A stretch of DNA of 64,000 bases from Roseiarcus sp963764955 (lineage in GTDB: Bacteria; Pseudomonadota; Alphaproteobacteria; Rhizobiales; Beijerinckiaceae): contig CAVXVE010000020.1 of NCBI GenBank assembly GCA_963764955.1, positions 1 to 64,000 on the forward strand. Direction: 5' to 3'. The notes under the pieces are model-generated. The model saw only the letters and a list, made by a program, of their open reading frames with translations. It searched no databases and was not told the DNA's origin. This document shows positions 45,973 through 55,725 of the stretch, one piece after another. How positions within the stretch are numbered: position 1 is the stretch's first letter; every line of letters begins with the position of its first letter. The position numbers were made by a program, and so were the translations under genes.

Positions 45973-46070
45973 CGTCATCGCGAGCGAAAGCGAAGCAATC
46001 CAGGGATGAAGAGCCAGGGCGGTGGCTCTGGATCGCCGCGTCGCCCTTCGGGTTCCTCGCGATTGCAGCC
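45973..46070. repeat. degenerate REP-like palindromic element
   Basis: Starts CGTCATCGCGAGCGAAAGCG with gaagcaatccaggg, and ends cctcgcgattgcagcc. Same family as 23525-23665 but with a diverged right arm. Confidence 0.6.
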
Positions 46071-46155
46071 GAACGCAGCTTGGGTTGGGCGGCAATTGGG
46101 TTGAAGGGAGCGGCGTCTCGGCTAGATTGGCCGAACAGTCTGCTGGAGGCCGCTG

Positions 46156-47058
46156 GTGCCGCACGTTCGAGCCAATGGAATCGACATCGAATATGAAAGC
46201 TTCGGACGCGAAGGCGACCCGCTCATCCTGCTCATCATGGGCTTCGCCGCCCAGCTCATCTTCTGGCCGGAGGCGCTCTGCGGGGGGCTGGCGTCGAAGG
46301 GATTCCGGGTCGTCAGGTTCGACAATCGCGACATCGGCAAGTCGACCCATCTGAAGGATTCGCCGGCGCCCGACCCACGCGCGCTCATGGCCGAGGTCAT
46401 GGCCGGGAGACGGCCGGACGTTCCCTATACCCTGGACGACATGGCCGACGACGTGGTCGGCCTCATGGACGCGCTCGGGGTTGAGCGCGCCCATATCGCG
46501 GGCGCCTCGATGGGCGGCATGATCGCGCAACTCGTCGCGATCAATCACGCCGCGAGGGTAAAGAGCCTGGTCTCGATCATGTCCACTACCGGACGGCGGG
46601 ACCTACCGCCCGGGAATCGCGAGACGCTGTCGGCGCTGTTCCGCCCGCCGAAGAGTGAAAGCCGCGACGATCTCATCGACGCGAGCATTCTTGTCCAGAA
46701 GGCGCTTGGGAGCCCCGGCTTTCCCGTGAGCGAAGCCAAGATGCGCGCAATCGCCGAACGCCGCACGGATCGCGCGCCATTCGACCTAGCCGGCCTCGCC
46801 CGCCAGTCGGCGGCCTTGATCGTGGCCCCGCCGCGCGGCGCGCTCTTGAAGCAGGTTCGCTGCCCGGCGCTCGTTCTCCACGGCGCCGACGATCCGGTCA
46901 TGCCCGCGGCCGCGGCGAAGGATACGGCGGAGAGCATCCCGAGCGCCGAACTCGTCATCGTTCCCGGGATGGGTCACGACTCCGGGGAGCCGGTGGTCCC
47001 GGTCTATCTCAAGCATATCGGCGAGTTTGTTTCGAAGGTGGAGGCTCGTGTTGTCTAG
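46156..47058 (+). CDS. alpha/beta hydrolase
   Basis: A 300-residue alpha/beta-fold hydrolase: ILLIMGFAAQLIFWPEALC (oxyanion strand), VRFDNRDIGKSTHL, nucleophile elbow GASMGGMIAQ, acid in VLHGADDPVMPAAA and His in PGMGHDSGEP. It resembles the aclacinomycin-methylesterase/RdmC-like group. GTG start at 46156. The substrate is unknown. Confidence 0.88.
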   Translation: MPHVRANGIDIEYESFGREGDPLILLIMGFAAQLIFWPEALCGGLASKGFRVVRFDNRDIGKSTHLKDSPAPDPRALMAEVMAGRRPDVPYTLDDMADDVVGLMDALGVERAHIAGASMGGMIAQLVAINHAARVKSLVSIMSTTGRRDLPPGNRETLSALFRPPKSESRDDLIDASILVQKALGSPGFPVSEAKMRAIAERRTDRAPFDLAGLARQSAALIVAPPRGALLKQVRCPALVLHGADDPVMPAAAAKDTAESIPSAELVIVPGMGHDSGEPVVPVYLKHIGEFVSKVEARVV

Positions 47059-47104
47059 CGTCCCGCCGTCCCTATTTTCTGGCTCGACCGCCGTCGCAAA
47101 CGCG

Positions 47105-47941
47105 TTAGCCTTGTTTGGCATGCGCGCCGGGGTGGGCGCCGGCCCTCTGCGGCAGCGCTGCAACCAGCGCAACGATGAGCCCGGCGAGGATCGCCGAGGC
47201 GAGATACCGGCTGATTGCGAAGCCGCCATTGGTTGCAGGCTTGTCGAGCAAATCGCCCAGAGTCGCGCCGAGCGGTCGGGTGAGAATAAATGCGGCCCAG
47301 AACAGCGTCACGCGCGAGGTCTGGGTGAAGGCGTAGAGGGCGAGAATTATGACGAGCGCGCCGGCGAACAGGATTGCGCCGCCTCCGTAACCAAAGGCGT
47401 TGGTGTCCGCGACCCAATCGCCGAGCGCGGTGCCGAGCGTCTGGGAGAAGAGGATCGTGACCCAGTAGAACGATTCGGCCTTCGGCGTGACGATCGTATT
47501 GACCGAAACCGTGCCTTCCGACCATCGCCAAACTGCAAGCGACGCCATCAGACATGCGAGAAGCAGCGTTGAGCCCCCAAAATATCCGATCCCCAGTGAA
47601 CGGTCGACAAAGTCGGCGATTGTTGTGCCGACAGTCGTTGTCGCGACAATGGTCAGCCAATAGAGATACACGTTGAAGTTTTTCGAGCGAATCTGGGCAG
47701 AGACGGCTCCCAGGAAGATCGCCAAAAAGATCAGAGTGCCGACCGCGTAGCCGAGATTCATCGACATTGTGACGGCGTCGCCGCCTGTCTCGCCAAGCGT
47801 CGTGGCAAGGATCTTGATGATCCAGAACCCGAGAGCAACTTCGGGAACCTTGCTGAATCGCAGCGCGCTGCTGTCGGCCCATGACGCTTGGCGCAACGGC
47901 TCGCCCTCCGGATGACGCACTGTGTCGCTTGCGCCGGTCAT
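47105..47941 (-). CDS. COG4705-type membrane protein with internal repeats
   Basis: A 278-residue polytopic protein with about eight hydrophobic spans arranged as repeats, each opening with a T-x-G-x-x-x-G-D-like motif: ILATTLGETGGDAVTM, IVATTTVGTTIADFVD, LFSQTLGTALGDWVAD and LTRPLGATLGDLLDK. This is the uncharacterised COG4705 family (a role in metal tolerance has been suggested for relatives, unproven). Start 47941 (MTGASDTVRHPEGE); the upstream in-frame extension is unlikely. Confidence 0.75.
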   Translation of the reverse strand: MTGASDTVRHPEGEPLRQASWADSSALRFSKVPEVALGFWIIKILATTLGETGGDAVTMSMNLGYAVGTLIFLAIFLGAVSAQIRSKNFNVYLYWLTIVATTTVGTTIADFVDRSLGIGYFGGSTLLLACLMASLAVWRWSEGTVSVNTIVTPKAESFYWVTILFSQTLGTALGDWVADTNAFGYGGGAILFAGALVIILALYAFTQTSRVTLFWAAFILTRPLGATLGDLLDKPATNGGFAISRYLASAILAGLIVALVAALPQRAGAHPGAHAKQG

Positions 47942-48080
47942 GGCTGCTCCTGAAAGGTTGAAACTGTATTGGATTTGGGCGACGCGAAGTCGCCGACTGG
48001 CATTGAGGGAGATCACATAGGCGATAGCTGGGCGCATGCCCGGCGCTTTTGAGGCGAACGCGTAGAACCCCGCTCGCACC

Positions 48081-48434
48081 TTACCCCCACGTGGCTCCGT
48101 TCTTGCCGACCGACCAGCTGTTCACCGCGCCCCGGCCGTCGGGGGTCGGCGCAATATAGACAATGAGCTGGTTGCCCTCGCAGCAGCCGAATGTCAGGAC
48201 CTGGCATGGCCATTCGAATCCGCCGACGACGCCGCAGCTCTTGCTCTCGGCGGAAATCGGCCTTGAGCCCATCATAAGGATTGCGACGTCGGTCGGCATG
48301 CCGACCCCAAGCTTCATCGCGGCCTGGAAGGCGTTGAACGGGGGCGGACCCGCGGTCCACATCGGGGGATAGCCGCCGACGCAGCATCCGGTCAGCAGAA
48401 ACGCAGAAAGGACAATCGCGGTCAGGGCGCGCAT
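48081..48434 (-). CDS. small lipoprotein, hypothetical
   Basis: A 117-residue protein with a lipoprotein signal (AFLLTGC, lipidated Cys17). The mature part has GMPTDVAILMMGSRP and two Cys pairs (SCGV, PCQV, FGCCEGN) and ends VNSWSVGKNGATWG. It may be a small outer-membrane lipoprotein with disulfides. No family recognised. Confidence 0.65.
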   Translation of the reverse strand: MRALTAIVLSAFLLTGCCVGGYPPMWTAGPPPFNAFQAAMKLGVGMPTDVAILMMGSRPISAESKSCGVVGGFEWPCQVLTFGCCEGNQLIVYIAPTPDGRGAVNSWSVGKNGATWG

Positions 48435-48591
48435 CGAGGATCTCGGCTCACGGGCAGGCGGATCGAGATCTCATGACGTTCGGTCGCCCCGGACCGGCGT
48501 CTCGCCGACGTCAATCAATCGCGCAAACGGGTTAGCCGCCGGTTAAGCCCGCCGCCTTCCGCCGGCAATCGCCCTGCGCTACCTTCATGTC

Positions 48592-50682
48592 ATGAGCGCC
48601 GCCGAAAAAGGACTGCCCAAACTCACGCTCGCCAAGGCGCGGAAAGAGCATGCGCGGCTAGAGGCCGAGATCGCCGGGCATGACCGGCGCTATCACGGGG
48701 AGGACGCGCCGACCATTTCCGACGCCGAATATGACGCGCTGCGCCGTAGCTACACCGCGCTCGAGGAGGCCTTTCCCGAGTTGGCGAGCGCCGATTCCCT
48801 GAACCGCAAGGTCGGGGCGGCGCCGTCGGAGAAATTCGCGAAAGTTCGCCATCGCGTGCCGATGCTGTCGCTCGGCAACATCTTCGCCGACGATGAGGTC
48901 GAGGAATTCTGCGCCCGGGTCCGGCGGTTCCTGGGCATGGGCGAAAGCGCGCCGCTTGATGTCGTTGCGGAAGCGAAGATCGACGGGCTCTCGTGCAGCC
49001 TGCGCTACGAGAACGGCGAGCTTGTCCAGGCGGCGACCCGCGGCGACGGCTATGAAGGGGAGGACGTGACCGCGAACGCGCGCGTGGTGGAGGCGATCCC
49101 CAAGCGGCTTGAGGGCGCGCCGAGAATCTTCGAGGCGCGCGGCGAAGTCTACATGCGCCACGCCGACTTCGCCGCGCTCAACGCGCGCCAGGCCGCCGCC
49201 GGCAAGCCGACTTATGCCAATCCGCGCAATTTCGCCGCCGGCTCGCTGCGCCAGCTCGATGCGCGTATGACCGCCGAGCGGCCGCTCCAGTTTTTCGCCT
49301 ATGCCTGGGGCGAAACGAGCGAGCCCATCGCCTCGACCCAGTTCGGCGCGATCGAAGCCATGGCGCGCTTCGGCCTGCCGACCAATCCCTTGACCAGGCT
49401 CTGTCATTCGGCCGCGGAGATGCTTACGCAATACCGCTCGATCGAGGAGAAGCGGGCGACGCTTGGCTACGACATCGACGGCGTTGTCTACAAGGTCAAC
49501 GATCTCGCGCTCCAGCAGCGGCTTGGATTCGTGTCGCGCTCGCCGCGCTGGGCGGTGGCGCACAAGTTCCCCGCCGAACAGGCGATGACGATCGTCGAGG
49601 CGATTGAGATCAACGTCGGACGCACGGGCGCCTTGACGCCGATCGCCAAGCTCAAGCCCGTGACCGTGGGCGGCGTCGTCGTTTCCAACGCCACCCTGCA
49701 CAACGAGGACGAGATCGCGCGCAAGGACGTGCGCGTCGGCGACACGGTGGTGGTGCAGCGCGCTGGCGACGTCATTCCGCAGGTTCTCGCGGTCGTGCTC
49801 GACAAGCGGCCGGCGGATTCGAAGCCCTATGTCTTCCCTGAGACCTGCCCGGTCTGCGGCTCGGCGGCATTGCGCGAGATCGACGAGAAGACGGGCGAAA
49901 AGGACGTCGTGCGCCGCTGCACCGGGACCCTCATCTGTCCGGCGCAGGCGGTCGAGGGCCTGAAGCATTTCGTGTCGCGCAACGCCTTCGACATCGAGGG
50001 ATTAGGCGAAAAGCTGATCGAGCTCTTTTTCACCGAGGGCCTGATCCGCACGCCAGCCGACATTTTCACCCTGAAGGCGCACGACGGTCAGGGCCGCCCG
50101 CCTTTGCGGGAATGGGAGGGTTTCGGCGAGACGTCGGCTTTGAACCTGTTCAACGCCATTGACGCACGGCGGACGATCTCGCTCAACCGCTTCCTCTATG
50201 CGCTCGGCATCCGCCATGTCGGCGAGACCAATGCGCGGCGCCTGGCGCGCCATTTCGGCGACTGGGAGTCGTTGCGCGCCGCCGCGCGGGCTGAAAACGC
50301 GGCCGAGGAACTGTCGGGCGTCGGAGGAATTGGGCCGGTGGTCGCCGAGGCGATCGCCGAGTTCTTCGCCGAGCCGCGCAACGAAGCGGCGCTCGACGCG
50401 CTCGTCAGGCAAGTGACGGTCGAGCCGATGGAGGCGATCGCGGCCGGCCACCCGCTTGCAGGCCAGACCATCGTGTTCACCGGCTCGCTCGAGCGGATGA
50501 CCCGCGACGAGGCTAAGGCGGTCGCCGAGCGGCTCGGGGCCAAGGTGTCAGGTTCGATCTCGGCCAAGACCAACCTGGTCGTCGCTGGGCCAGGCGCCGG
50601 CTCCAAGCTCGCCAAGGCGCGGGAATTTGGCGTCGAGACGATCGACGAGGAGGAATGGATCAGGCGCTCGGGCGGGGGTTAG
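48592..50682 (+). CDS. ligA: NAD-dependent DNA ligase
   Basis: A 696-residue replicative ligase of standard length: Ia domain (YHGEDAPTISDAEYDALRR), adenylation lysine K129 in EAKIDGLSCSLRY, OB domain (VGRTGALTPIAKLKPV), a four-Cys zinc finger (CPVCGSAAL ... RCTGTLICPAQ), HhH repeats (FGETSALNLFNAI, LSGVGGIGPVVAEAIAEFF) and a C-terminal BRCT (IVFTGSLERMTRDEAK). It joins nicks using NAD+. Essential gene, no anomalies. Confidence 0.97.
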   Translation: MSAAEKGLPKLTLAKARKEHARLEAEIAGHDRRYHGEDAPTISDAEYDALRRSYTALEEAFPELASADSLNRKVGAAPSEKFAKVRHRVPMLSLGNIFADDEVEEFCARVRRFLGMGESAPLDVVAEAKIDGLSCSLRYENGELVQAATRGDGYEGEDVTANARVVEAIPKRLEGAPRIFEARGEVYMRHADFAALNARQAAAGKPTYANPRNFAAGSLRQLDARMTAERPLQFFAYAWGETSEPIASTQFGAIEAMARFGLPTNPLTRLCHSAAEMLTQYRSIEEKRATLGYDIDGVVYKVNDLALQQRLGFVSRSPRWAVAHKFPAEQAMTIVEAIEINVGRTGALTPIAKLKPVTVGGVVVSNATLHNEDEIARKDVRVGDTVVVQRAGDVIPQVLAVVLDKRPADSKPYVFPETCPVCGSAALREIDEKTGEKDVVRRCTGTLICPAQAVEGLKHFVSRNAFDIEGLGEKLIELFFTEGLIRTPADIFTLKAHDGQGRPPLREWEGFGETSALNLFNAIDARRTISLNRFLYALGIRHVGETNARRLARHFGDWESLRAAARAENAAEELSGVGGIGPVVAEAIAEFFAEPRNEAALDALVRQVTVEPMEAIAAGHPLAGQTIVFTGSLERMTRDEAKAVAERLGAKVSGSISAKTNLVVAGPGAGSKLAKAREFGVETIDEEEWIRRSGGG

Positions 50683-50859
50683 AGGCCGCGGCGCGATTTG
50701 GCCCGATTCATGGTCATAGCTCCTTCATGGCGCTGAGCGACGCCCGCTTGCAGGCCTAAGATGCATGGCGCCCTTGCGCGGACGGCGTGCTTGCCGAACC
50801 GATCGCGCGGCTGTCTTATGTGTTTCGGCGCGGCGCAACAGGGAACCGGTCTCCTCAGC

Positions 50860-51406
50860 ATGAACATTTGGCGCCAGAGCGGCGTTGTTGTCCGAGAGGC
50901 CCGCCCTCGCGATCTCGACGCAATTGCAAGGCTTGAGAACGAGTTCGTTCGAAACCGACCGGGTTTCGCGGCGCTCCTTGCGCGAATTCCTCCGGGCGCC
51001 TCATCAGCCGGTGATCGCGGCGACCATCGACGATGAACTGGCTGGCTACGTTCTGGTGTCGCTGCGCAAAGGCGCACGCGCCTTGCGCATCTACTCGCTC
51101 GCGGTTGACGCCCGTTTCGCTCGCCGCGGCGTTGGCCGGGCGCTGCTGCAGGCTTGCGAGGCCTACGCCCGCCATCACCGCCGCGCCGCCATCACGCTCG
51201 AAGTGCGCTACGACAATGTCGCGGCGATGGCGCTTTACGAGAGCTGCGGCTTCCGTCAGTTCGGCGAGCACGCCCGTTACTACGCGGACGGCGCGACCGC
51301 GTTGCGCTACGAGAAGCCGCTCGTCCCCGCCACAGATCGGGAAACGGGGAACAATTCTCCGTCTGAGCGCGTTCAACCGTTGCGCAGCACGTCGCGCCCG
51401 CGCTAG
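50860..51406 (+). pseudogene. GNAT-family N-acetyltransferase (RimI-like), one-base frameshift
   Basis: When joined about 181 residues: VVVREARPRDLDAIARLENE in one frame, then FETDRVSRRSLREFLRAP, YSLAVDARFARRGVGRALLQ (acetyl-CoA loop RRGVGRA), ITLEVRYDNVAAMALYESCGF and RYEKPL in the next. An extra T near 50950 explains the break. It is RimI-like and lies 132 bp upstream of an RLAN/RimK ATP-grasp gene in the same direction, a pairing seen in other bacteria. Confidence 0.78.
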
Positions 51407-51538
51407 GGGAATGAGAGAAGCGCGCAACTGAGTCGCGCCGGTCAACGTCGAACTTTCAGCGCCGAACCCAGGGACGCTCCCGCCCGTTATCATGCAACCG
51501 CTGTCGCGACTGCCCGCACGGCCCAACTGGCGCGCGCC

Positions 51539-52999
51539 ATGAACGGCTGGGTCATTCTGGTCGACTATGCGCGCGACTTTCCCAACGCCGACACGCCGCA
51601 CAAGGTCATCACGACCGGCGACTATCTGGCGCGGCCGAAGCTGTTCGCAGGCCAGGGGCATGCGAAGATCGTCAATCTGTCCCGCTCGTACAATTACCAG
51701 TCGAAGGGCTACTACGCCTCCCTGCTTGCCGAGGCGCGCGGTCATCGCGTGATCCCGACCGTGGAGACGATGCTCGATCTGCGCGAACTGAAACTCTACG
51801 AGCAGTCGCTGCCGGAATTGCAGGAGGCGCTGACCGCGGCGGCGACCAAGGCGCAGGCCACGGAGGATACGACCTTCGACCTTCTGTTCTGCTTCGGCCT
51901 CGCGCAGGATCCGCGTTTCGAGGCCTTCGGCCGCCTGCTGTTCGACTGGTACCGCTGCCCGGCGATCGAAGTCACGATCACCCCAGGCAAGTACTGGAAG
52001 ATCGACCGGCTGCGCGCCCGCCCGCTGGCCAAGCTTGGCCCGGACGAGGCGGAATTCTTCCGCTCAAGCCTGCACCGGCACACCCAGCGCGAGTGGCGCA
52101 ACCCGCGCGGGCGCCCAATTCCCCGCTATTCGCTGGCCGTCCTGCACGATCCGCAGGAGGCCCTGCCGCCATCCTCCCTCGAGACGCTGCGTCATTTCCA
52201 GCGCATCGCCGAGAAGCAGTCGGTGGCGGTCGAACTCATCACCCGCAGGCAGCTCGCGGAATTGGCCGAATTCGACGGCCTGTTCATCCGCGCGACCACT
52301 TCGATCGACAGTTTCACCTACCGCTTCGCCCAGCGCGCCCGAAGCGAAGGCATGCCCGTCATCGACGACCCACAGTCGATGATCCGCTGCACCAACAAGG
52401 TCTATCTGCACGAGCTTCTGGAAGCGCACGGGGTGCCCACGCCGCCTACGGTGATGCTGGCCGACGACAACGACCTCATCAAGGCCGAACGCCTGCTTGG
52501 CTGGCCGATGGTGGTCAAGATTCCCGACGGCTCGTTCTCGCGCGGCGTCCACAAGGTCGAGAACGCCCAGGAGCTGAAAAAGCTGTCCGACACGCTGTTC
52601 GAGGACACCGACCTCCTGCTGGGGCAGAAATTCATGCCGACCAAGTTCGACTGGCGGGTCGGCGTGCTCGACGGCGAGCCGCTCTTTGTCTGCCAGTACC
52701 AGATGGCGCGCGGCCACTGGCAGATTATCAAGCACGGTCCGAACGGGGCGCGGGAGGGCGGGTCGAAGACGCTTCCCATCGGCGACGCGCCCCCGCGCGT
52801 CATCGAAGCGGCGCTTAAGGCGGCGCGCGCGATCGGTCCGGGACTTTACGGCGCCGACATCAAGGAAACCGACGGTTCGATTGTCGTCATCGAGGTCAAC
52901 GACAACCCGAACATCGAGCACGGGGTCGAAGACCAGATCGGCAAGGACGAGGTCTGGACGCGCATCCTGAGCTGGTTCATCAAGCGGATCGGCGCCTGA
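51539..52999 (+). CDS. RimK-like ATP-grasp ligase with RLAN N-terminal domain
   Basis: A 486-residue two-domain protein. The N-terminal half is the RLAN domain (VILVDYARDFPNADTPHKVI, LSRSYNYQSKGYYASLLAEA). The C-terminal half is an ATP-grasp ligase (PQSMIRCTNKVYLHELLEA, WPMVVKIPDGSFSRGVHKV, FDWRVGVLDGEPLF, YGADIKETDGSIVVIEVNDN with metal-binding E and N). Such ligases form amide or peptide bonds, as RimK adds Glu to ribosomal protein S6. With the upstream GNAT it may modify or make a small peptide; the substrate is unknown. Confidence 0.88.
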   Translation: MNGWVILVDYARDFPNADTPHKVITTGDYLARPKLFAGQGHAKIVNLSRSYNYQSKGYYASLLAEARGHRVIPTVETMLDLRELKLYEQSLPELQEALTAAATKAQATEDTTFDLLFCFGLAQDPRFEAFGRLLFDWYRCPAIEVTITPGKYWKIDRLRARPLAKLGPDEAEFFRSSLHRHTQREWRNPRGRPIPRYSLAVLHDPQEALPPSSLETLRHFQRIAEKQSVAVELITRRQLAELAEFDGLFIRATTSIDSFTYRFAQRARSEGMPVIDDPQSMIRCTNKVYLHELLEAHGVPTPPTVMLADDNDLIKAERLLGWPMVVKIPDGSFSRGVHKVENAQELKKLSDTLFEDTDLLLGQKFMPTKFDWRVGVLDGEPLFVCQYQMARGHWQIIKHGPNGAREGGSKTLPIGDAPPRVIEAALKAARAIGPGLYGADIKETDGSIVVIEVNDNPNIEHGVEDQIGKDEVWTRILSWFIKRIGA

Positions 53000-53148
53000 A
53001 GCGCCCGCTTCCTCGCGGGGCCGGCGAGCGCGGGGGATGGCCTGAAACCAAAGCTGTCCATCGACGTTTGGGATGACGGTTCCGGGCCTGGACCGTAGAC
53101 TGGCGGTGCCGGATCGCGAACGAAGCGCGCCGAGGAAAGGAGGCGCGC

Positions 53149-55632
53149 GTGGCGCCTGAAGAGAATGCAACGCCAGACTTCATGGCTCGGGGAGGGGAAA
53201 TGGGCGCCCTCATGCGGGCCTATGATTGGGCGGCGCATCCTCTGGGCCGTCCTGAGGCCTGGCCGCAACCGCTGCGCACCGCCGTGCGCTTGATCCTGAA
53301 CACCGGCCATCCGATGTATATATGGTGGGGGGGCGAGTTCTATTGCTTCTATAACGACGCCTATCGCCAATCGATCGGGAGCGAGCGTCATCCCTCTTCT
53401 CTCGGCCAGCCGGCGCGCGAGGTGTGGGCGGAGATCTGGTCCATCATCGGGCCGCAAATCGAGCAGGTCATGTCGGGGGGCGGGGCGACCTGGCGGGAGA
53501 ACCATCTCGTCCCCATCACCCGCAACGGCAAGCTCGAAGAGGTCTACTGGACCTATAGCTATGGGCCCATCGACGACACGACGGCGCCGAACGGCGTGGG
53601 CGGCGTGCTGGTCGTTTGCGCCGAGACGACCGAACATGTGGTGGCCGGGCGCCGGCTCGGGGTCGAGCGCGAACGGCAGCGGCTGATGCTCCAGCAGATG
53701 CCCGGTTTTGCCGCCTTGCTCTCCGGCCCCGAGCATCGGTACGTCTATGTCAACGACGCCTATCGCGCGATCGCCGGAGACCGGGATTTCATCGGCCGGA
53801 CGGTGCGCGAAGCGTTTCCCGACATCGCCGAGCAGGGTTTCTACCAGCTTCTGGACCGCGTTTACGCGACCGGCGAGGCGTTTGCCGCCCGGGCGATGCC
53901 GGTCAGCTTCGATCGGCCCGATGGAGAGCGGTTCCTCGACTTCCTCTATCAGCCCGTGCGCGACGATTTGGGCCAGGTCACGGGGATCTTTGTCGGCGGA
54001 TACGACATCACCGAGCGGCGTCGGGCCGAGACCGAACTCCAGAAGACCGCCGAGCGCCTGCAACTCGCGACGGAGAACGCGGAAGTCGGGTTTTGGGACG
54101 TCGATCCGATCAATGACACGCTCATCTGGCCGCCGCGCACCAAGGCGATGTTCGGCATTTCGGCCGACAGGCCCGTGACGATGGGCGACTTCTACGACGG
54201 CCTGCATCCGGATGACCGTGAAGCCACGGCCGAGGCCTACGCCGCCGCGGCCGATCCGGCGCGCCGGGCGCTTTACGACGTTGAATATCGGACCATCGGC
54301 AAGGAGGATCATGTCGTCCGCTGGGTGGCGGCCAAGGGACGCGGCGTTTTCGACAAGACGGGCCGCTGTCTCCGCGTGGCGGGAACAGCGATTGACATCA
54401 CGGCGCGCAAGCGCGCCGAGGAGCAGTTGCGCGAGCTCAACGAGACGCTGGAAGCGCGGGTGCTCGAGCGTACCGCCGAACTGGAAGCCGCGCACGAGCA
54501 GCTTCGCCAGAGTCAGAAACTCGAGGCGATGGGCAGCCTCACCGGCGGCGTCGCCCATGATTTCAATAATCTGCTGACCCCGATCGTCGGCGCGCTCGAT
54601 ATGCTCCAGCGCCGCGGCGTCGGCGGCGAGCGCGAGCAGCGGCTGATTGCGGTTGCGGCGCAATCGGCCGAGCGCGCCAAGACGCTCGTCCAGCGCCTGC
54701 TCGCCTTTTCCCGCAGGCAGCCGTTGCAGCCCGTCGCCGTCGACCTCGGCCAGCTGGTGAGGAACATGGCGGATCTCGTGTCGAGCACCTCGGGCCCGCA
54801 GATCCGGGTGGCGGTCGACGTCGCCGACGGTCTGCCATCGGCCAAGGCCGATCCCAACCAGCTCGAAATGGCGCTTCTGAACCTGTCGGTCAACGCGCGC
54901 GACGCGATGCCCGACGGCGGGACGCTCCGGATCAGCGTGACCGCCAGGACCCTCGGCGCAAGCGCGGCCGGCCCGAAGGCCGGCCGCTACATCTGCCTTT
55001 CGGTTGCGGACACCGGCGTCGGCATGGACGAGGCGACGCTCGCGCGAGCGGTCGAGCCGTTCTTTTCGACCAAGGGCTTCAGCAAGGGCACCGGTCTTGG
55101 GCTTTCGATGGTGCATGGGCTTGCCTTGCAGCTCGGCGGTGCGCTCACGATCAAGAGCAAGGTCGGGCTCGGCACGAATGTCGAACTGTGGCTGCCGCAG
55201 ACGGACGAACGGGGCGAGGCGTCCGCAGGGGCGGCGGAGGCGGAGCCGATGCGCGGCCGCGGCGCGGCCCTGCTCGTCGATGACGAGGAGGGGGTGCGCC
55301 TCAGCACCGCCGACATGCTCGCCGATCTCGGCTATGACGTCATCGAGGCGGCCTCCGCCGAGGAGGCGCTGCGCCTGCTTGCGAGCGGGGCGCAGGTTCA
55401 TCTCGTGATCTCCGATCATCTGATGCCCGGCATGTCGGGCGCCGACCTCGCTCAGGCGGTGCGCGAGCGTTATCCCGACCTCGCAGTGCTGATTCTGTCC
55501 GGCTACGCGGACGTCGAGGGCGTCGCCCCGAATCTGCCCCGGCTCACGAAGCCGTTCCGGAAGGACGAACTCGCCGCGAGCCTCGCGGAGCTGATGCGAA
55601 CGCAGGCAAAACGCAGCGCGCGTGCGATATGA
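53149..55632 (+). CDS. hybrid sensor histidine kinase with PAS domains and receiver
   Basis: An 827-residue cytosolic-type kinase (no clear transmembrane spans). Order: an N-terminal PAS-like region (about 25-165, WGGEFYCFYNDAYRQSIGSE), a PAS (175-300, YVYVNDAYRAIAGDRDF), a PAC-containing PAS (305-425), a coiled coil, HisKA with H470 (LTGGVAHDFNNLLTPIVGAL), HATPase (NLSVNARDAMPDGG, DTGVGMDEATLARAVEPFF, GTGLGLSMVHG) and a C-terminal receiver with phospho-acceptor D756 (HLVISDHLMPGMSG). GTG start. No cognate regulator is adjacent. Probably light-, redox- or ligand-sensing; the signal is unknown. Confidence 0.92.
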   Translation: MAPEENATPDFMARGGEMGALMRAYDWAAHPLGRPEAWPQPLRTAVRLILNTGHPMYIWWGGEFYCFYNDAYRQSIGSERHPSSLGQPAREVWAEIWSIIGPQIEQVMSGGGATWRENHLVPITRNGKLEEVYWTYSYGPIDDTTAPNGVGGVLVVCAETTEHVVAGRRLGVERERQRLMLQQMPGFAALLSGPEHRYVYVNDAYRAIAGDRDFIGRTVREAFPDIAEQGFYQLLDRVYATGEAFAARAMPVSFDRPDGERFLDFLYQPVRDDLGQVTGIFVGGYDITERRRAETELQKTAERLQLATENAEVGFWDVDPINDTLIWPPRTKAMFGISADRPVTMGDFYDGLHPDDREATAEAYAAAADPARRALYDVEYRTIGKEDHVVRWVAAKGRGVFDKTGRCLRVAGTAIDITARKRAEEQLRELNETLEARVLERTAELEAAHEQLRQSQKLEAMGSLTGGVAHDFNNLLTPIVGALDMLQRRGVGGEREQRLIAVAAQSAERAKTLVQRLLAFSRRQPLQPVAVDLGQLVRNMADLVSSTSGPQIRVAVDVADGLPSAKADPNQLEMALLNLSVNARDAMPDGGTLRISVTARTLGASAAGPKAGRYICLSVADTGVGMDEATLARAVEPFFSTKGFSKGTGLGLSMVHGLALQLGGALTIKSKVGLGTNVELWLPQTDERGEASAGAAEAEPMRGRGAALLVDDEEGVRLSTADMLADLGYDVIEAASAEEALRLLASGAQVHLVISDHLMPGMSGADLAQAVRERYPDLAVLILSGYADVEGVAPNLPRLTKPFRKDELAASLAELMRTQAKRSARAI

Positions 55633-55725
55633 AAGAACCGAAGACACTGCTCGACCCATTGTCGGGCTAGTCGTTCGATCGACGCCGTCGTCGGAATCTC
55701 AACGCGGCGGACAGGGAGGAAACGC

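Noticed and set aside
52846..55659. 937-codon open frame on the minus strand, opposite the histidine kinase
   Set aside because: Antisense frame created by high GC at third codon positions. The + strand frame has full PAS, HisKA, HATPase and receiver motifs; the minus frame has none.
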